Notes under the pieces: generated by a model
The model's database searches: none
What the model was told of the DNA's origin: nothing
What the model saw: only the letters and a program-made list of their open reading frames with translations
From: Marmoricola endophyticus
GTDB lineage: Bacteria > Actinomycetota > Actinomycetes > Propionibacteriales > Nocardioidaceae
DNA length: 64,000 nucleotides
Direction of reading: 5' to 3'
Assembly: GCF_014644415.1 (NCBI RefSeq)
Contig: NZ_BMKQ01000001.1
Span: 3,175,217-3,239,216 of the forward strand
Part shown: one piece after another, positions 1 to 9,268 of the stretch
Layout: each line of letters begins with the position of its first letter
Position numbering within the stretch: position 1 is the stretch's first letter
Translations under genes and position numbers: made by a program

Positions 1-227
1 GCGATCGAGAAGATCAGGCCGACCGCGGTGAGGCTGGAGTCGAAGTGGTCGACGAGAGCGTTCTTGTAGACGCTGGTGGCGTAGACCTGCCCGATGCACA
101 GGTGCACCGCGAGTGCCGCGGGCGGGATCAGCCACCGGCTGAACCCCGGGGGCGCGACGATCGACTCCCGGCGCAGCGGCACGGGCAGCCAGGGGCTGGC
201 GGAGGTCTCTGGCGAGGTCGCGGTCAT
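1..227 (-). CDS. OFA-type MFS transporter, N-terminal part (runs off window)
   Basis: Only the first 75 codons are present. The reading starts at ATG 227, with a GGAAGG ribosome binding site a few bases upstream, and runs off the left edge. After about 30 polar residues the protein reads SRWLIPPAALAVHLCIGQVY, then a segment containing YKNALVDHF. This is the conserved start and first membrane helix of the oxalate/formate antiporter (OFA) branch of the major facilitator superfamily. The substrate cannot be told from this fragment. It lies downstream of fbiC on the same strand, 84 bases away. The family call rests on this helix only. Confidence 0.75.
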   Translation of the reverse strand, partial: MTATSPETSASPWLPVPLRRESIVAPPGFSRWLIPPAALAVHLCIGQVYATSVYKNALVDHFDSSLTAVGLIFSI

Positions 228-310
228 GCGGCCGCCTTCCGGAGAGGGTGTGGTCGCGATCACACTAGTCGAGCCGTCGGTCACTCCTCGGCTCGGTCCG
301 GCGGGGCGGC

Positions 311-2938
311 TCAGCCGTCGTAGAGCGTGGTCCGCTGGCGTACGGGCCGGTCGATGCCGGCGCCGATGTCCTCCAGCTCGGCCACGGTCTTGGCGGAGCC
401 GTGGGCGGAGCCGGCCATCCGGGAGATGGTCTCCTCCATCAGCGTGCCGCCGAGGTCGTTGGCGCCGGCCTGCAGCATCGCGCGGGTGCCGTCGACGCCG
501 AGCTTGACCCAGCTGGTCTGGATGCTGTCGATGTGGCCGTGCAGCATGATCCGGGCGACGGCGTGCACGGCGAGGTTGTCGCGCAGCGTCGGTCCCGGGC
601 GGGCGACGCCGGCGAGGTAGATCGGCGCCGAGGTGTGCACGAAGGGGAGCGGCACGAACTCGGTGAACCCGCCGGTCTCGCGCTGGATGCCGCGCAGCAC
701 GTCGAGGTGGCCGACCCAGTGGCGCGGGTTGTCGACGTGGCCGTACATCATCGTGCTGGTCGTCGGGATCCCGACGCGGTGCGCGGTGGAGATGATCTCG
801 ATCCACGCGGCGGCGGGCAGCTTGCCCTTGGTGAGGACCCAGCGCACCTCGTCGTCGAGGATCTCCGCGGCGGTGCCGGGGACGCTGCCCAGGCCCGACT
901 CGCGCGCCTTGATGAGGAAGTCCTCGTACGACAATCCCGTGCGGCTGGAGCCGTTGACGATCTCCATCGGCGAGAAGGCGTGCACGTGCATGTCGGGGAC
1001 GCGGGCCTTCACGGCGGCGGCGAGGTCGAAGTACGCCGTGCCCGGCAGCTCCGGGTCGATCCCGCCCTGCATGCACACCTCGGTGGCGCCGAGGTCCCAG
1101 GCCTCTTGGGCGCGGTCGGCAACCTGCTCGAGCGAGAGGGAGAACGCGTCGGCGTCGGTACGCCGCTGGGCGAACGCGCAGAAGCGGCAGCCGACGTAGC
1201 AGACGTTGGTGAAGTTGATGTTCCGGTTGACGACGTACGTCACGTCGTCGCCGACCGCCTGCCGGCGCAGGTCGTCGGCCAGGCGCGTCACCGCCGCCAG
1301 CTCGTCGCCCTCGGCGGTGATGAGTGCGTGCGCGTGCTCGACGCTCAAGGAGCCGGGGTCGGCCTCGGCGGCGGCCATCGCGGCGGCGAACTCGGCTGAG
1401 GGCCGCGGTCGGGTGAGGGTGGTCTCGACGTCCTCGCTCGCAGAGCTCGCGTCGGGCTCGACCACCCGCTCTCCGGTGGTCGAGCCTGACCGAGCGCTAG
1501 CGAGGGAGGACGTCGAGACCCCGTGAGGTGCGCGCGCGCCGTCGCCGGCGGCCTCGGCAACGGCGGCCCAGTCGCCGTACACGCTGTCGAAGTCGGCGCG
1601 GCGGTCGGTCGTCCGCCCCTCGGTGTCGATGGAGTCGTTCAGGTCGGTGCGGCCCACTCCGTCGCCCACGGCCGCGAACCCGCCGTCCGGCTCCTGCCAG
1701 GGCAGGCCTTCGGGTCGTACGCCGTCGCGGGCCAGCCCGTCGGGGGCGGCCAGCGCGGCGACGTGCCCGGAGACCCGGGGGTCGATCCAGGGCTCACCGG
1801 TGCGGACGTACGCGGGGTGGGCGGTCAGCCGCGCACGCAGCTCGAACCCGGCGTCGGCGCTCAGCGTGCGCAGCCGGTCCAGTGAGGGCCACGGTCGCTC
1901 GGGGTTGACGTGGTCCGGGGTCAGCGGCGAGACGCCGCCCCAGTCGTCGACCCCGGCGGCGAGCAGCCGGCGGCACTCCTCGGCGTCCACGAGGTTCGGC
2001 GGTGCCTGGACCCGCATCCGCGGGCCGAGGACGACGCGGGCGGTCGCGATGGCCGCGACGTACTCCTCCAGCCCGAGGTCGTCGGCGTGGCGCATCGCGG
2101 TGTCGGGCTTGGCGCGGAAGTTCTGGACGATCACCTCCTGCACGTGGCCGTAGGCCCTCGCCACCCGCCGGATCGCGAAGATCGCCTCGGCGCGCTCCTC
2201 GAGCGACTCGCCGATGCCGACGAGCACACCGGTCGTGAACGGCACGCTCAGCCGGCCGGCGTCCTCGAGCACCCGCAGGCGGACGTCCGGGTCCTTGTCC
2301 GGCGACCCGAAGTGGGCCTGCCCCTTCTCCTCGAACAGCCGCCGCGAGGTGGTCTCCAGCATCATCCCCATCGACGGCGCGACGGGCTTGAGGCGGTTGA
2401 TCTCCTCCCAGCTCATGACGCCGGGGTTGAGGTGCGGCAGCAGCCCGGTCTCCTCGAGCACCTGCACCGAGAGCGCACGGACGTACGCCAGCGTCGAGTC
2501 GTAGCCGTGCGCGTCCAGCCACTCCCGGGCCTCCGGCCAGCGGTCCTCGGGACGGTCGCCGAGGGTGAACAGCGCCTCGGTGCAGCCCAGCTCGGCACCC
2601 TGGCGGGCGACGTCGAGCACCTCGTCCGGGGAGAGGTACGGTGCCCGGCCCTCGCGCGCCGCGTGCCCCGGCGACTCCACGAACGTGCAGTAGTGGCAGC
2701 GGTCCCGGCACAGCCTCGTGACCGGGATGAACACCTTCGGGGAGTACGTCACGACCCCCGGTCGGCCCGCATCGACCAGGCCGGCGTCACGGACCCGCGC
2801 GGCGACAGTGCACAGCCGGTCCAGCTCGTCGCCGCGCGCGGCCAGCAGTGCGGTCGCCTCTGTCACGTCGAGCGCGGCACCGCGCTCGGCGCGGACGAGG
2901 GAGCGGCGTACCTGGGCGGGGGTGGGGGGCGCAGTCAC
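311..2938 (-). CDS. fbiC: FbiC, bifunctional FO synthase (CofG-CofH fusion)
   Basis: This 875-residue enzyme makes FO, the deazaflavin chromophore of coenzyme F420, from tyrosine and 5-amino-6-ribitylamino-uracil. It has two radical-SAM halves. The CofG half carries C77, C81 and C84 (CRDRCHYC). The CofH half carries C580, C584 and C587 (CYVGCRFC). Single-chain FbiC is the actinobacterial form; separate CofG and CofH occur elsewhere. The linker at about residues 474-507 is encoded by a 100-bp palindromic repeat that recurs in intergenic regions of this window. It adds about 34 Ser/Thr/Glu-rich residues without breaking the frame. Both active halves look intact, so the enzyme is probably functional. 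An F420-dependent type oxidoreductase lies just upstream on the same strand. Confidence 0.95.
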   Translation of the reverse strand: MTAPPTPAQVRRSLVRAERGAALDVTEATALLAARGDELDRLCTVAARVRDAGLVDAGRPGVVTYSPKVFIPVTRLCRDRCHYCTFVESPGHAAREGRAPYLSPDEVLDVARQGAELGCTEALFTLGDRPEDRWPEAREWLDAHGYDSTLAYVRALSVQVLEETGLLPHLNPGVMSWEEINRLKPVAPSMGMMLETTSRRLFEEKGQAHFGSPDKDPDVRLRVLEDAGRLSVPFTTGVLVGIGESLEERAEAIFAIRRVARAYGHVQEVIVQNFRAKPDTAMRHADDLGLEEYVAAIATARVVLGPRMRVQAPPNLVDAEECRRLLAAGVDDWGGVSPLTPDHVNPERPWPSLDRLRTLSADAGFELRARLTAHPAYVRTGEPWIDPRVSGHVAALAAPDGLARDGVRPEGLPWQEPDGGFAAVGDGVGRTDLNDSIDTEGRTTDRRADFDSVYGDWAAVAEAAGDGARAPHGVSTSSLASARSGSTTGERVVEPDASSASEDVETTLTRPRPSAEFAAAMAAAEADPGSLSVEHAHALITAEGDELAAVTRLADDLRRQAVGDDVTYVVNRNINFTNVCYVGCRFCAFAQRRTDADAFSLSLEQVADRAQEAWDLGATEVCMQGGIDPELPGTAYFDLAAAVKARVPDMHVHAFSPMEIVNGSSRTGLSYEDFLIKARESGLGSVPGTAAEILDDEVRWVLTKGKLPAAAWIEIISTAHRVGIPTTSTMMYGHVDNPRHWVGHLDVLRGIQRETGGFTEFVPLPFVHTSAPIYLAGVARPGPTLRDNLAVHAVARIMLHGHIDSIQTSWVKLGVDGTRAMLQAGANDLGGTLMEETISRMAGSAHGSAKTVAELEDIGAGIDRPVRQRTTLYDG
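1421..1520. repeat. Family-1 palindromic repeat inside fbiC
   Basis: A 100-bp element bounded by 20-bp terminal inverted repeats: 1421-1440 (GGTCTCGACGTCCTCGCTCG) and 1501-1520, with 19 of 20 positions complementary. An inner pair of 12-bp arms, GGCTCGACCACC (1455-1466) and GGTGGTCGAGCC (1475-1486), would close a long hairpin. Related copies are intergenic at 10764, 39130, 44271 and 48041. This copy is translated as part of the FbiC linker. There is no transposase gene, so if mobile it is a non-autonomous element. Confidence 0.85.
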
Positions 2939-2957
2939 GCGACCAGCCTAGGAGCGC

Positions 2958-3989
2958 TCAGGACACCCAGCCCTTGAGCGTCTCGACCAGTGCCGGCACG
3001 TCCTCGGCGACGGGGACGATCTGCAGGTGGGTCACCCCGGCCTCGTCGAAGGCGGCGATCCGCTCCTTGACGTACGACTCGGGCCCGACCAGGTTGCCCA
3101 GCTCGAGCAGCTCGGTCGGGACGGCTGCGGCGGCCTCGTCCTTCTTGCCGTCGAGGTAGAGGTCCTGGATCTCCTTGGCGGCGTCCTCGAAGCCGTAGGA
3201 GCAGGCGAGGTCGTTGTAGAAGTTCTTGCCGCGTGCGCCCATGCCGCCGACGTACAGCGCGACGGTCGGGCGGGCGAGGTCGAGCATGCCCTTGACGTCC
3301 TCACCGACGCAGACCATGCCGCCGGCGCTGATCTGGAGCGGACCGAGCGAGGGGTCGCGCTCGGCCTTGCCCTTGGCCAGCGCGTCGCCCCAGACCTTGT
3401 CGTGCAGCTCCGGGACGAACAGGAAGGGAAGCCAGCCGTCGGCGCTGCGGGCGGTGTGCTCGACGCTCTTCTCGCCGAGCGAGGCGATCCAGACCGGGAC
3501 GTCGGCGCGCTCGGGCTTGGTGAGCATCTTCAGCGGCTTGCCGAGCCCGGTGCCCTGGTCCTCGGGGAGGGGGAGCGTGACGGTCTTGCCGTCGTACTCG
3601 AGGACCTCGCGGCGCAGCCCGGCGCGGATGACGTCGACGTACTCCGAGACGCGGGTCAGGGGCTTGGAGTACGGCACGCCGTGGAAGCCCTCGATCACCT
3701 GGGGGCCGGACGCGCCGAGGCCGAGGGCGGCGCGGCCCTGGGAGACGTTGTCCAGGCCGGCGGCGGTCTGCGCGATCGCGCTCGGGGTGCGGGAGAAGAC
3801 GTTGAGGATGCCGGCGCCGATCTCGACCGTCTCGGTGCGCGCGGCGAGGTAGCCCATCAGCGTGGGGGAGTCGAAGCCGTACGCCTCGGGCACCCAGACC
3901 GTGTCCAGGCCCGCCTTCTCGAGCGCGGCGACCTCGTCGGCGGCCTCGCGGGGGTTGCCGGCGTACTGCAGCAGGGTGGACAGCTTCAT
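2958..3989 (-). CDS. LLM-class F420-dependent oxidoreductase
   Basis: A 343-residue protein of the luciferase-like monooxygenase superfamily. It starts MKLSTLLQYAGNPREAADEV and has the TIM-barrel family pattern TVWVPEAYGFDSPTLMGYLA followed by IGAGILNVFSRTPSAIAQTA. Actinobacterial members of this subgroup usually bind F420 rather than FMN. The position directly upstream of fbiC, on the same strand with 19 bp between, fits F420 use. The substrate is unknown. The ATG at 3989 lies 38 bp downstream of a 17-bp palindrome (4027-4043) that is nearly identical to one in front of the MerR gene at 19005, so it may be controlled by that regulator. Confidence 0.85.
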   Translation of the reverse strand: MKLSTLLQYAGNPREAADEVAALEKAGLDTVWVPEAYGFDSPTLMGYLAARTETVEIGAGILNVFSRTPSAIAQTAAGLDNVSQGRAALGLGASGPQVIEGFHGVPYSKPLTRVSEYVDVIRAGLRREVLEYDGKTVTLPLPEDQGTGLGKPLKMLTKPERADVPVWIASLGEKSVEHTARSADGWLPFLFVPELHDKVWGDALAKGKAERDPSLGPLQISAGGMVCVGEDVKGMLDLARPTVALYVGGMGARGKNFYNDLACSYGFEDAAKEIQDLYLDGKKDEAAAAVPTELLELGNLVGPESYVKERIAAFDEAGVTHLQIVPVAEDVPALVETLKGWVS

Positions 3990-4026
3990 CGGATGCTCCT
4001 GGGTCGGGCTGGCTGACGTACGACAC

Positions 4027-4043
4027 TGACAGTATCGCTGTCA
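4027..4043. promoter_or_regulatory. Operator-like palindrome upstream of the LLM gene
   Basis: TGACAG-TATCG-CTGTCA is a perfect 6+6 bp inverted repeat with a 5-bp centre, 38 bp from the ATG of the oxidoreductase gene. The site in front of the MerR-type gene (18986-19002) has the same layout, differing at two of 17 positions. A shared regulator is inferred; no binding evidence is available. Confidence 0.5.
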
Positions 4044-4050
4044 CTGTCGC

Positions 4051-4173
4051 CTGCGTCCCCTACCCGTCGAGTGGTGCCTCCTACTTGCTCGAGTTGCGCC
4101 TTCTGCCGCAGCCGCCGGTACGACTCACCACTCGAGCCAGCAGAACCGACAACTCGACGGGCAGGTGCCGCGC
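4051..4173. repeat. Family-2 degenerate repeat array
   Basis: Non-coding stretch between the LLM gene and the ABC exporter. It contains repeated, diverged units of the type TCGAGTGGTG...TTCTGC on one half and the same units inverted on the other half (for example ACTCACCACTCGAG and GACAACTCGACGGGC). Ends of the same type, a CCCCTACCCGT(C/T)GAGT end and a GGCACCTGCC end, occur at 26011-26160 and 59351-59535. Confidence 0.65.
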
Positions 4174-4175
4174 AC

Positions 4176-5915
4176 TCAGCGGGACCACGCGGCCCAGAGG
4201 GCGGCGTAGCGGCCGCCGGCGGTGAGGAGGTCGTCGTGGGGGCCCTGCTCGACCACGCGCCCCGCCTCCATGACCAGGACCCGGTCGGCGGCGCGGGCCT
4301 GGTCGAGGCGGTGCGCGACGACGAGGGCGGTACGCCCCGCGACCACGGCGTCGGTGGCGGCATCGAGGTCGCGGGCGCCGGCCGAGCCGGCCTCGGCCGT
4401 GGCCTCGTCGAGGACGACCAGCACGGGGTCCCGCAGCAGCACCCTGGCCAGTGCGAGCTGCTGGGCCTGCGCCGCGGTCAGCGGGTGGCCGTGCTCGCCG
4501 ACCACGGTGTCCAGCCCGGTGGGCAGCGCGCCCACCCAGCGCCGCGCGCCGACCCGGTCCAGCGCCTCGAGCAGCGCGTCGTCAGGTGCGTCCGGGGCGG
4601 CGAGACCGAGGTTGTCGCGCACCGAGCCGGCGAAGACGTGCACCTCCTGCGTCACCAGCGCGACCCGGCGTCGTACGTCGGCCTCGGCCGCGGCGGTGAG
4701 CTCCCACGCGCCCAGGTGCACGCGGCCGGCAGTCGGGCTCACGGCCCCGGCCACGACCGCGCCCAGCGTGGACTTGCCGGCGCCGGTCGCCCCGACCACC
4801 GCCACGCGCTCGCCCGCCGCGAGGACCAGCGAGACGTCGGCCAGCACGTCGTGCCCCGGCTCGTACGCGTGCCGCAGCCCGGCGAGCGTGAGGTCCCCCT
4901 CGGCCGGGGCCTGGGCGGGTGCGGGTGCGACCGGCAGACCGGCCACGCCGGCGAGCCGGGCGAGCGCCGCGCCGCTGGACTGCACGGTGTCGAAGGTGTG
5001 CACCACCGCGCCGATCGGGTTGAAGAGCCGGTGGAAGAACAGCGCCGCCGCCGTCGCCTCGCCGACCGTGCCGCCGGCACGCACGGTCCAGAAGCCGGCC
5101 AGGAGCACCGCCGTCAGGCCGAGCAGCTCCGACCCGTTGAGCCGCGCGCCGAAGCGGGTCAGCAGCCGGTAGACCCCGACCGTGATCTCGACCGCGCCGC
5201 GTGAGCTGCGGTCGATCGCGGCCAGCGCGCGGTCCTCGCGACCGAAGGCGCGCAGCGTCGCCGCGCCCTGCATCCCGGTCACCAGGGCCTGCGCGCGCTC
5301 GCCCTCGGCGATCCGCTCACGCTGGTACCACGGCAGCGAGAGGGGGAGGTACCAGCGCACCGCCAGCACGTACGCCGGCGCGGAGGCGAGGCCGGCGACG
5401 CCGAGGCGCCAGTCCAGGCCGAACAGTCCGCCGACGGTGAACACGATCGTCACCAGTGCGGTGAGCAGGGCCGGGACCGCCTCGTCGAGCGACTCGGTGA
5501 GCGTGCGTACGTCGTCCCCGACGCGGGCGACGACGTCGCCCACGCCCGCGGCCTCGACGCGCTGGCTGGGCAGGTGCAGCGCGCGGTCGAGCACGTCCTC
5601 GCGCAGGGTGGCGAGGGCCGGCGCCACGGCCCGGGTCAGGGCGGCGATCGCGACCGCGGTCAGGGCCCCCCAGACCACGGCGGACACCGCGATGCCCAGC
5701 GCCGCGCGCACCACGGTGCCGGTCGAGGCGTCCTCGCCGAAGGCGGCGTCGACCACCTGCCCGATCAGCCAGACCGGGACGACACCCGCGGCGCCCGCGC
5801 CGACGAAGGCGAGCAGCGTCAGCCACACCGCACCCGGCCGCCGGCGCACCAGCGTCCAGGCGAGCCGCGCCGTGTCGCGGCCGGTGGCGGTGGGCAGCAG
5901 CTCGCGGGCGCTCAT
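4176..5915 (-). CDS. ABC exporter, half-transporter with intact Walker motifs
   Basis: A 579-residue fusion of a six-helix membrane domain (about residues 1-310) and an ATPase domain. Walker A (GATGAGKST) is near residue 377, Walker B (VLVVLDEAT) near 502 and the switch histidine (AHRLDQ) near 536. The signature loop reads LTAAQ instead of LSGGQ. The partner gene at 5912-7600 overlaps it by four bases and has the opposite pattern: good signature, lost Walker motifs. The two should form a heterodimer with one working ATP site. The family covers drug, peptide and siderophore exporters and importers; the cargo cannot be assigned. The partner is translated first. Confidence 0.88.
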   Translation of the reverse strand: MSARELLPTATGRDTARLAWTLVRRRPGAVWLTLLAFVGAGAAGVVPVWLIGQVVDAAFGEDASTGTVVRAALGIAVSAVVWGALTAVAIAALTRAVAPALATLREDVLDRALHLPSQRVEAAGVGDVVARVGDDVRTLTESLDEAVPALLTALVTIVFTVGGLFGLDWRLGVAGLASAPAYVLAVRWYLPLSLPWYQRERIAEGERAQALVTGMQGAATLRAFGREDRALAAIDRSSRGAVEITVGVYRLLTRFGARLNGSELLGLTAVLLAGFWTVRAGGTVGEATAAALFFHRLFNPIGAVVHTFDTVQSSGAALARLAGVAGLPVAPAPAQAPAEGDLTLAGLRHAYEPGHDVLADVSLVLAAGERVAVVGATGAGKSTLGAVVAGAVSPTAGRVHLGAWELTAAAEADVRRRVALVTQEVHVFAGSVRDNLGLAAPDAPDDALLEALDRVGARRWVGALPTGLDTVVGEHGHPLTAAQAQQLALARVLLRDPVLVVLDEATAEAGSAGARDLDAATDAVVAGRTALVVAHRLDQARAADRVLVMEAGRVVEQGPHDDLLTAGGRYAALWAAWSR

Positions 5916-7600
5916 CGCAGCACCACCTCGACGTACGCCGACTCGCCGAGCAGGTCGGCGTGCGAGCCCTCGGCGACCACCCGTCCCTCGCGCACGAGCA
6001 GCACCCGGTCGGCGGCTGCGAGGAGCGCCGGGCTGGTGGTGAGAACGATCGTGGTGCGGCCGGCCCGAACGCGTCGTACGCCGTCGGCGACGTTCTGCTC
6101 TGTCACCGCGTCGACCGCGCTCGTGGGGTCCTGCAGCACCAGCACCGGCGGGTCGGCGGCCAGCGCGCGCGCCAGGGCGAGGCGCTGCCGCTGGCCGCCG
6201 GACAGGCTGGTACCGGCCGCGCGGACGGCGCGCTCGAGCCCGTCGGGGTGCAGGGAGACGACCTCGTCGGCGGCGGAGGCGGCGAGCACCTCCTCGAGCC
6301 GCTCGGCACTCAGCTCCGAGCCCGGGTCGACGGCCGAGCGCAGCGTGCCCTCGAACACGGTCGCGTGGTGCGGCGCGACGAGCAGGTGCGCGCGACGGTG
6401 GCGGGCGTCCACCTCCGCGAGGGGTACGTCGCCCAGCGTCGCCGCCCCCTGCTCGGTAGGGCGCAGCGCGCTCAGCACCGCACCCAGCGCCTCCGCGCTG
6501 TCGGGGTCCTCGACCGCCACGGCGACCAGCTCGCCGTCACCCGGCGCCAGGTCGAGACCGGCCAGCGGGTCGGCGACGACGCCGTCGAGACGCAGGTCGC
6601 CGACCGGTGTCGCGTCCCCGCTCGGCAGCAGCGGTGGGGCGGCCAAGAGGTCCGCGATCCGTTGGGCGGACGCCCGGGAGCGGGCGAACTGGGCGCTCAG
6701 CGACCCGAGCGCGGTCAGCGGCTCGGCGAGGAACTGGGTGATCCCGACCAGCGCGACAAGCTCGCCGACGCTGATGTCGCCGTCGAGGGCCCGCAGCCCG
6801 GCGAGCAGCGTCACCGCGGCGAGCAGCAGCCCGCTCAGCGCGAGGGTGAGCCCGTCGAGCGCGCCCCACGAGCGCGCCAGGCGGATCGTGGCGTCCCGGG
6901 CGTCCGCGCTGGCGCCCGCGTACCGCCGCGCCGCGACGTCCTCTCCGCCGATCCCCTTCAGCGCGCGCAGGCCGGACAGCAGGTCCCCGGCCAGGCCGGA
7001 GGCGGCGGCGGTGCGCTCCTGCTGGGTGTGCGTACGCCGGGCGACCACCGGGCTGACCAGCTGCACGATCGCCACCACCGCCGGCACGCCGAGCAGCACG
7101 AGCAGCCCGACCCGGACGTCGACGAGGAGGACGTACGTCGCCGCGACCACGAGCCCTGCCGTGGCGGCGACCGCGAACCCGAGCTGGCGGAACACCATCG
7201 GCACCAGCGTCGCGTCGGAGGTCGCCAAGGACAGGGTCTCGCCCGAGAGCAGGGGAGTGCGTACGCCCCGCGGGTCGAGCAGGTGCGCGGCGAGCTCGGT
7301 ACGCAGCAGGTGGCCCTCCTCCTCGATGCCGCGCACGACGAACCTCGACCCGAAGCGGTAGCCGTTGGAGAGCACCGCGAAGACCGCGATCAGCGCGGCG
7401 AGACCCAGGACGAGGCCGCCGACCGACCCGGTGGCCACACCGCGGTCGATGACCAGACCGATGGCGGCGGGGACGAGGGTCTCGCAGACCTGCCAGGCGG
7501 CCAGGAGCGGGAAGCCGTACGCCAGCACCCGACGGTGTCGACACACGGCGCGGCGCAGGATGCCGAGCCCGGTGGTCGGGGTCGCGACGGCTCCTGACAC
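5912..7600 (-). CDS. ABC exporter, half-transporter with degenerate ATPase site
   Basis: A 562-residue membrane plus ATPase subunit, first gene of the exporter pair. The signature LSGGQRQRLALARAL is perfect (near residue 463). However, the Walker A position reads VAVEDPDSAEAL, with no glycine-rich loop and no lysine. Walker B ends VLVLQDPTSAVD, with Gln in place of the metal-binding Asp. The switch position reads LTTSPALL, with no histidine. This half therefore should not hydrolyse ATP itself and instead supplies the signature loop to its partner. This is known from asymmetric heterodimeric ABC exporters. The stop overlaps the next start by four bases. Confidence 0.88.
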   Translation of the reverse strand: MSGAVATPTTGLGILRRAVCRHRRVLAYGFPLLAAWQVCETLVPAAIGLVIDRGVATGSVGGLVLGLAALIAVFAVLSNGYRFGSRFVVRGIEEEGHLLRTELAAHLLDPRGVRTPLLSGETLSLATSDATLVPMVFRQLGFAVAATAGLVVAATYVLLVDVRVGLLVLLGVPAVVAIVQLVSPVVARRTHTQQERTAAASGLAGDLLSGLRALKGIGGEDVAARRYAGASADARDATIRLARSWGALDGLTLALSGLLLAAVTLLAGLRALDGDISVGELVALVGITQFLAEPLTALGSLSAQFARSRASAQRIADLLAAPPLLPSGDATPVGDLRLDGVVADPLAGLDLAPGDGELVAVAVEDPDSAEALGAVLSALRPTEQGAATLGDVPLAEVDARHRRAHLLVAPHHATVFEGTLRSAVDPGSELSAERLEEVLAASAADEVVSLHPDGLERAVRAAGTSLSGGQRQRLALARALAADPPVLVLQDPTSAVDAVTEQNVADGVRRVRAGRTTIVLTTSPALLAAADRVLLVREGRVVAEGSHADLLGESAYVEVVLR

Positions 7601-7647
7601 GACGACAGGTTAGCCGACCCTAAGTTCTGGTCCGGTAGGGGCCGCGC

Positions 7648-8190
7648 TCAGCCGGCGAGGCCCTCGACCACCTCGGCCTCGGGGAGCTCGGCCAGCAGTG
7701 CGCCGGGGACCAGCAGCTTCGAGCGGCGCAGGCCCGAGCCGATCAGCGCCACCGGGATCTCGGCGACCCGCGAGTCGATCAGCAGCCGCCACTCCGGCGG
7801 CAGGCCGACGGGCGTGATGCCGCCGTACTCCATCGTCGTCTCCCCGGTCGCGCGGTCCATCGGGTGGAAGGAGCACTTGCGGACGTCGAGGAGCCCCTTG
7901 ACGGTGCGGTTGACGTCGGCGCGGGTGTCGGCGCGGACCACGCACGCGGCGACCCGCTCCTCGCCGGCGCGCCTGCCGCTGACGATCACGCAGTTCGCGC
8001 TGGCCAGCGGGTCCAGTCCGTAGGCGTCGTTGAGGGCCTCGGTGTCGGCGAGGTCGGGGTCGATCTCGACCACGGCGACCTGGTCGGCGTACGGCCAGTC
8101 GGCGAGCACGGTCGCGACCGGCGCGGCCAGCAGCTCGGGCCGCTCCAGGGCGGGGAAGGAGGGCAGGTCGCCGATCGTGGGGAGGCTCAT
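7648..8190 (-). CDS. YbaK/EbsC-family aminoacyl-tRNA deacylase-like protein
   Basis: A 180-residue single-domain protein of the YbaK/EbsC editing family, which removes wrong amino acids from charged tRNA in trans. The family core is visible in NCVIVSGRRAGEERVAACVV, KCSFHPMDRATGETTMEYGGITPVGLP and LIGSGLRRSKLLVPG. I chose ATG 8190 (MSLPTIGDLPSFPAL) because homology begins there; a GTG 36 bases upstream is in frame but unsupported. It is divergent from the glycerophosphodiesterase gene. The substrate tRNA is not evident. Confidence 0.82.
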   Translation of the reverse strand: MSLPTIGDLPSFPALERPELLAAPVATVLADWPYADQVAVVEIDPDLADTEALNDAYGLDPLASANCVIVSGRRAGEERVAACVVRADTRADVNRTVKGLLDVRKCSFHPMDRATGETTMEYGGITPVGLPPEWRLLIDSRVAEIPVALIGSGLRRSKLLVPGALLAELPEAEVVEGLAG

Positions 8191-8285
8191 GGATCCAGAT
8201 TGTGCCGTCGTTCGTGCCGCTGTCACCTGGCGGCCACTGCGTGGCCATGCCCGCGGGTCACGCTCTGCGCGTGACAGAGCCGTCG

Positions 8286-9245
8286 ATGACCCGGACCGGG
8301 CCCCTCGTCATCGGCCACCGCGGTGCCAGTGGCCACCGCCCCGAGCACACCGCGGCGGCGTACCGCCTCGCCCTCCGCCTCGGCGCCGACTCGGTCGAGC
8401 TGGACCTGCTGCCCACCCGGGACGGCGTGCTGGTGTGCCGCCACGACCTCGAACTCTCGCGCACGACGGACGTCGCCCGGCGTCCCGAGCTCGCCCACCT
8501 GCGCCGGACGCTGGAGGTCGACGGGGAGGAGCTCACCGGCTGGTTCGTCCACGACCTCACGTGGGCACAGCTGAGCACCCTGCGGTGCACGGAGCGGTGG
8601 CCGCGCAAGCGACCGTTCTCCGCCTCGTACGACGGCCGCTACCCGGTGCTGCCCTTCGCCAAGCTGTGCGACCTGGTCGACCGCGAGTCCGAGCGGGCGG
8701 GCCGCCGGCTCGGGGTCCACGCCGAGCTCAAGCACCCCGACTTCCTCGAGTCGAGCGGCTTCTGCGTGCCCGAGCTGCTCGACGCGCTGCCCGCCGAGCA
8801 GCGTGAGCGGCCACGGCTGAGCTGGATGAGCTTCGACGACACCGTGCTCCGGCGGATGGCGGCGCGCGGGACGCGGCGCCCGCTGGTGCAGCTGTACGCC
8901 AAGACGCCCAAGGGTCGGCACCTCGGCGACGCGGCGACGTACGCCCAGGCCGTCGGGGTACGACGCAAGGCCGTCCTGCCCCGCGAGAACGGCCGCGTCG
9001 GCCGGTCCTCCGACCTGGTCGCGAAGGCGGCGCGGCGTGGCCTCGACGTCCTGGTCTGGACCCACCGCGCGGAGAACACCCATCTCCCGCGCAGCCTGCG
9101 CGTCGGCACCTCGGAGTTCGGTCACGGGCTCGCCGCCGAGGAGGCGAGGCTGCTCTTCGAGGCCGGGGTCAGCGGCCTCATCAGCGACGTGCCGGACGTC
9201 GCCGCCCTCGGCCGGAGCAAGGTCGCGGGCACCCGTGCAGGGTAG
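8286..9245 (+). CDS. Glycerophosphodiester phosphodiesterase
   Basis: A GDPD-fold TIM-barrel enzyme of about 319 residues that splits glycerophosphodiesters into glycerol-3-phosphate and an alcohol. It has the metal and catalytic signature VIGHRGASGHRPEHT near the start, then DSVELDLLPTRDGVLVCRHD, HAELKHPD, and WTHRAEN. No signal peptide is seen, so it is probably cytoplasmic. ATG 8286 is placed just before the domain; GTG 8271 is an equal alternative, and neither has a strong ribosome binding site. It is one of several phosphoester hydrolases in this window. Units loosely like GTTCACC occur every 11 nt at 8221, 8232 and 8243, too weak to call a PHO box. Confidence 0.88.
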   Translation: MTRTGPLVIGHRGASGHRPEHTAAAYRLALRLGADSVELDLLPTRDGVLVCRHDLELSRTTDVARRPELAHLRRTLEVDGEELTGWFVHDLTWAQLSTLRCTERWPRKRPFSASYDGRYPVLPFAKLCDLVDRESERAGRRLGVHAELKHPDFLESSGFCVPELLDALPAEQRERPRLSWMSFDDTVLRRMAARGTRRPLVQLYAKTPKGRHLGDAATYAQAVGVRRKAVLPRENGRVGRSSDLVAKAARRGLDVLVWTHRAENTHLPRSLRVGTSEFGHGLAAEEARLLFEAGVSGLISDVPDVAALGRSKVAGTRAG

Positions 9246-9268
9246 CGCTCCTGGGTAGGCTCGGCGGC

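Noticed and set aside
8221-8255. PHO box before the glycerophosphodiesterase gene
   Set aside because: Units every 11 nt (TGTCACC, GGCCACT, GGCCATG) match the consensus too poorly; composition of GC-rich DNA could give this by chance.
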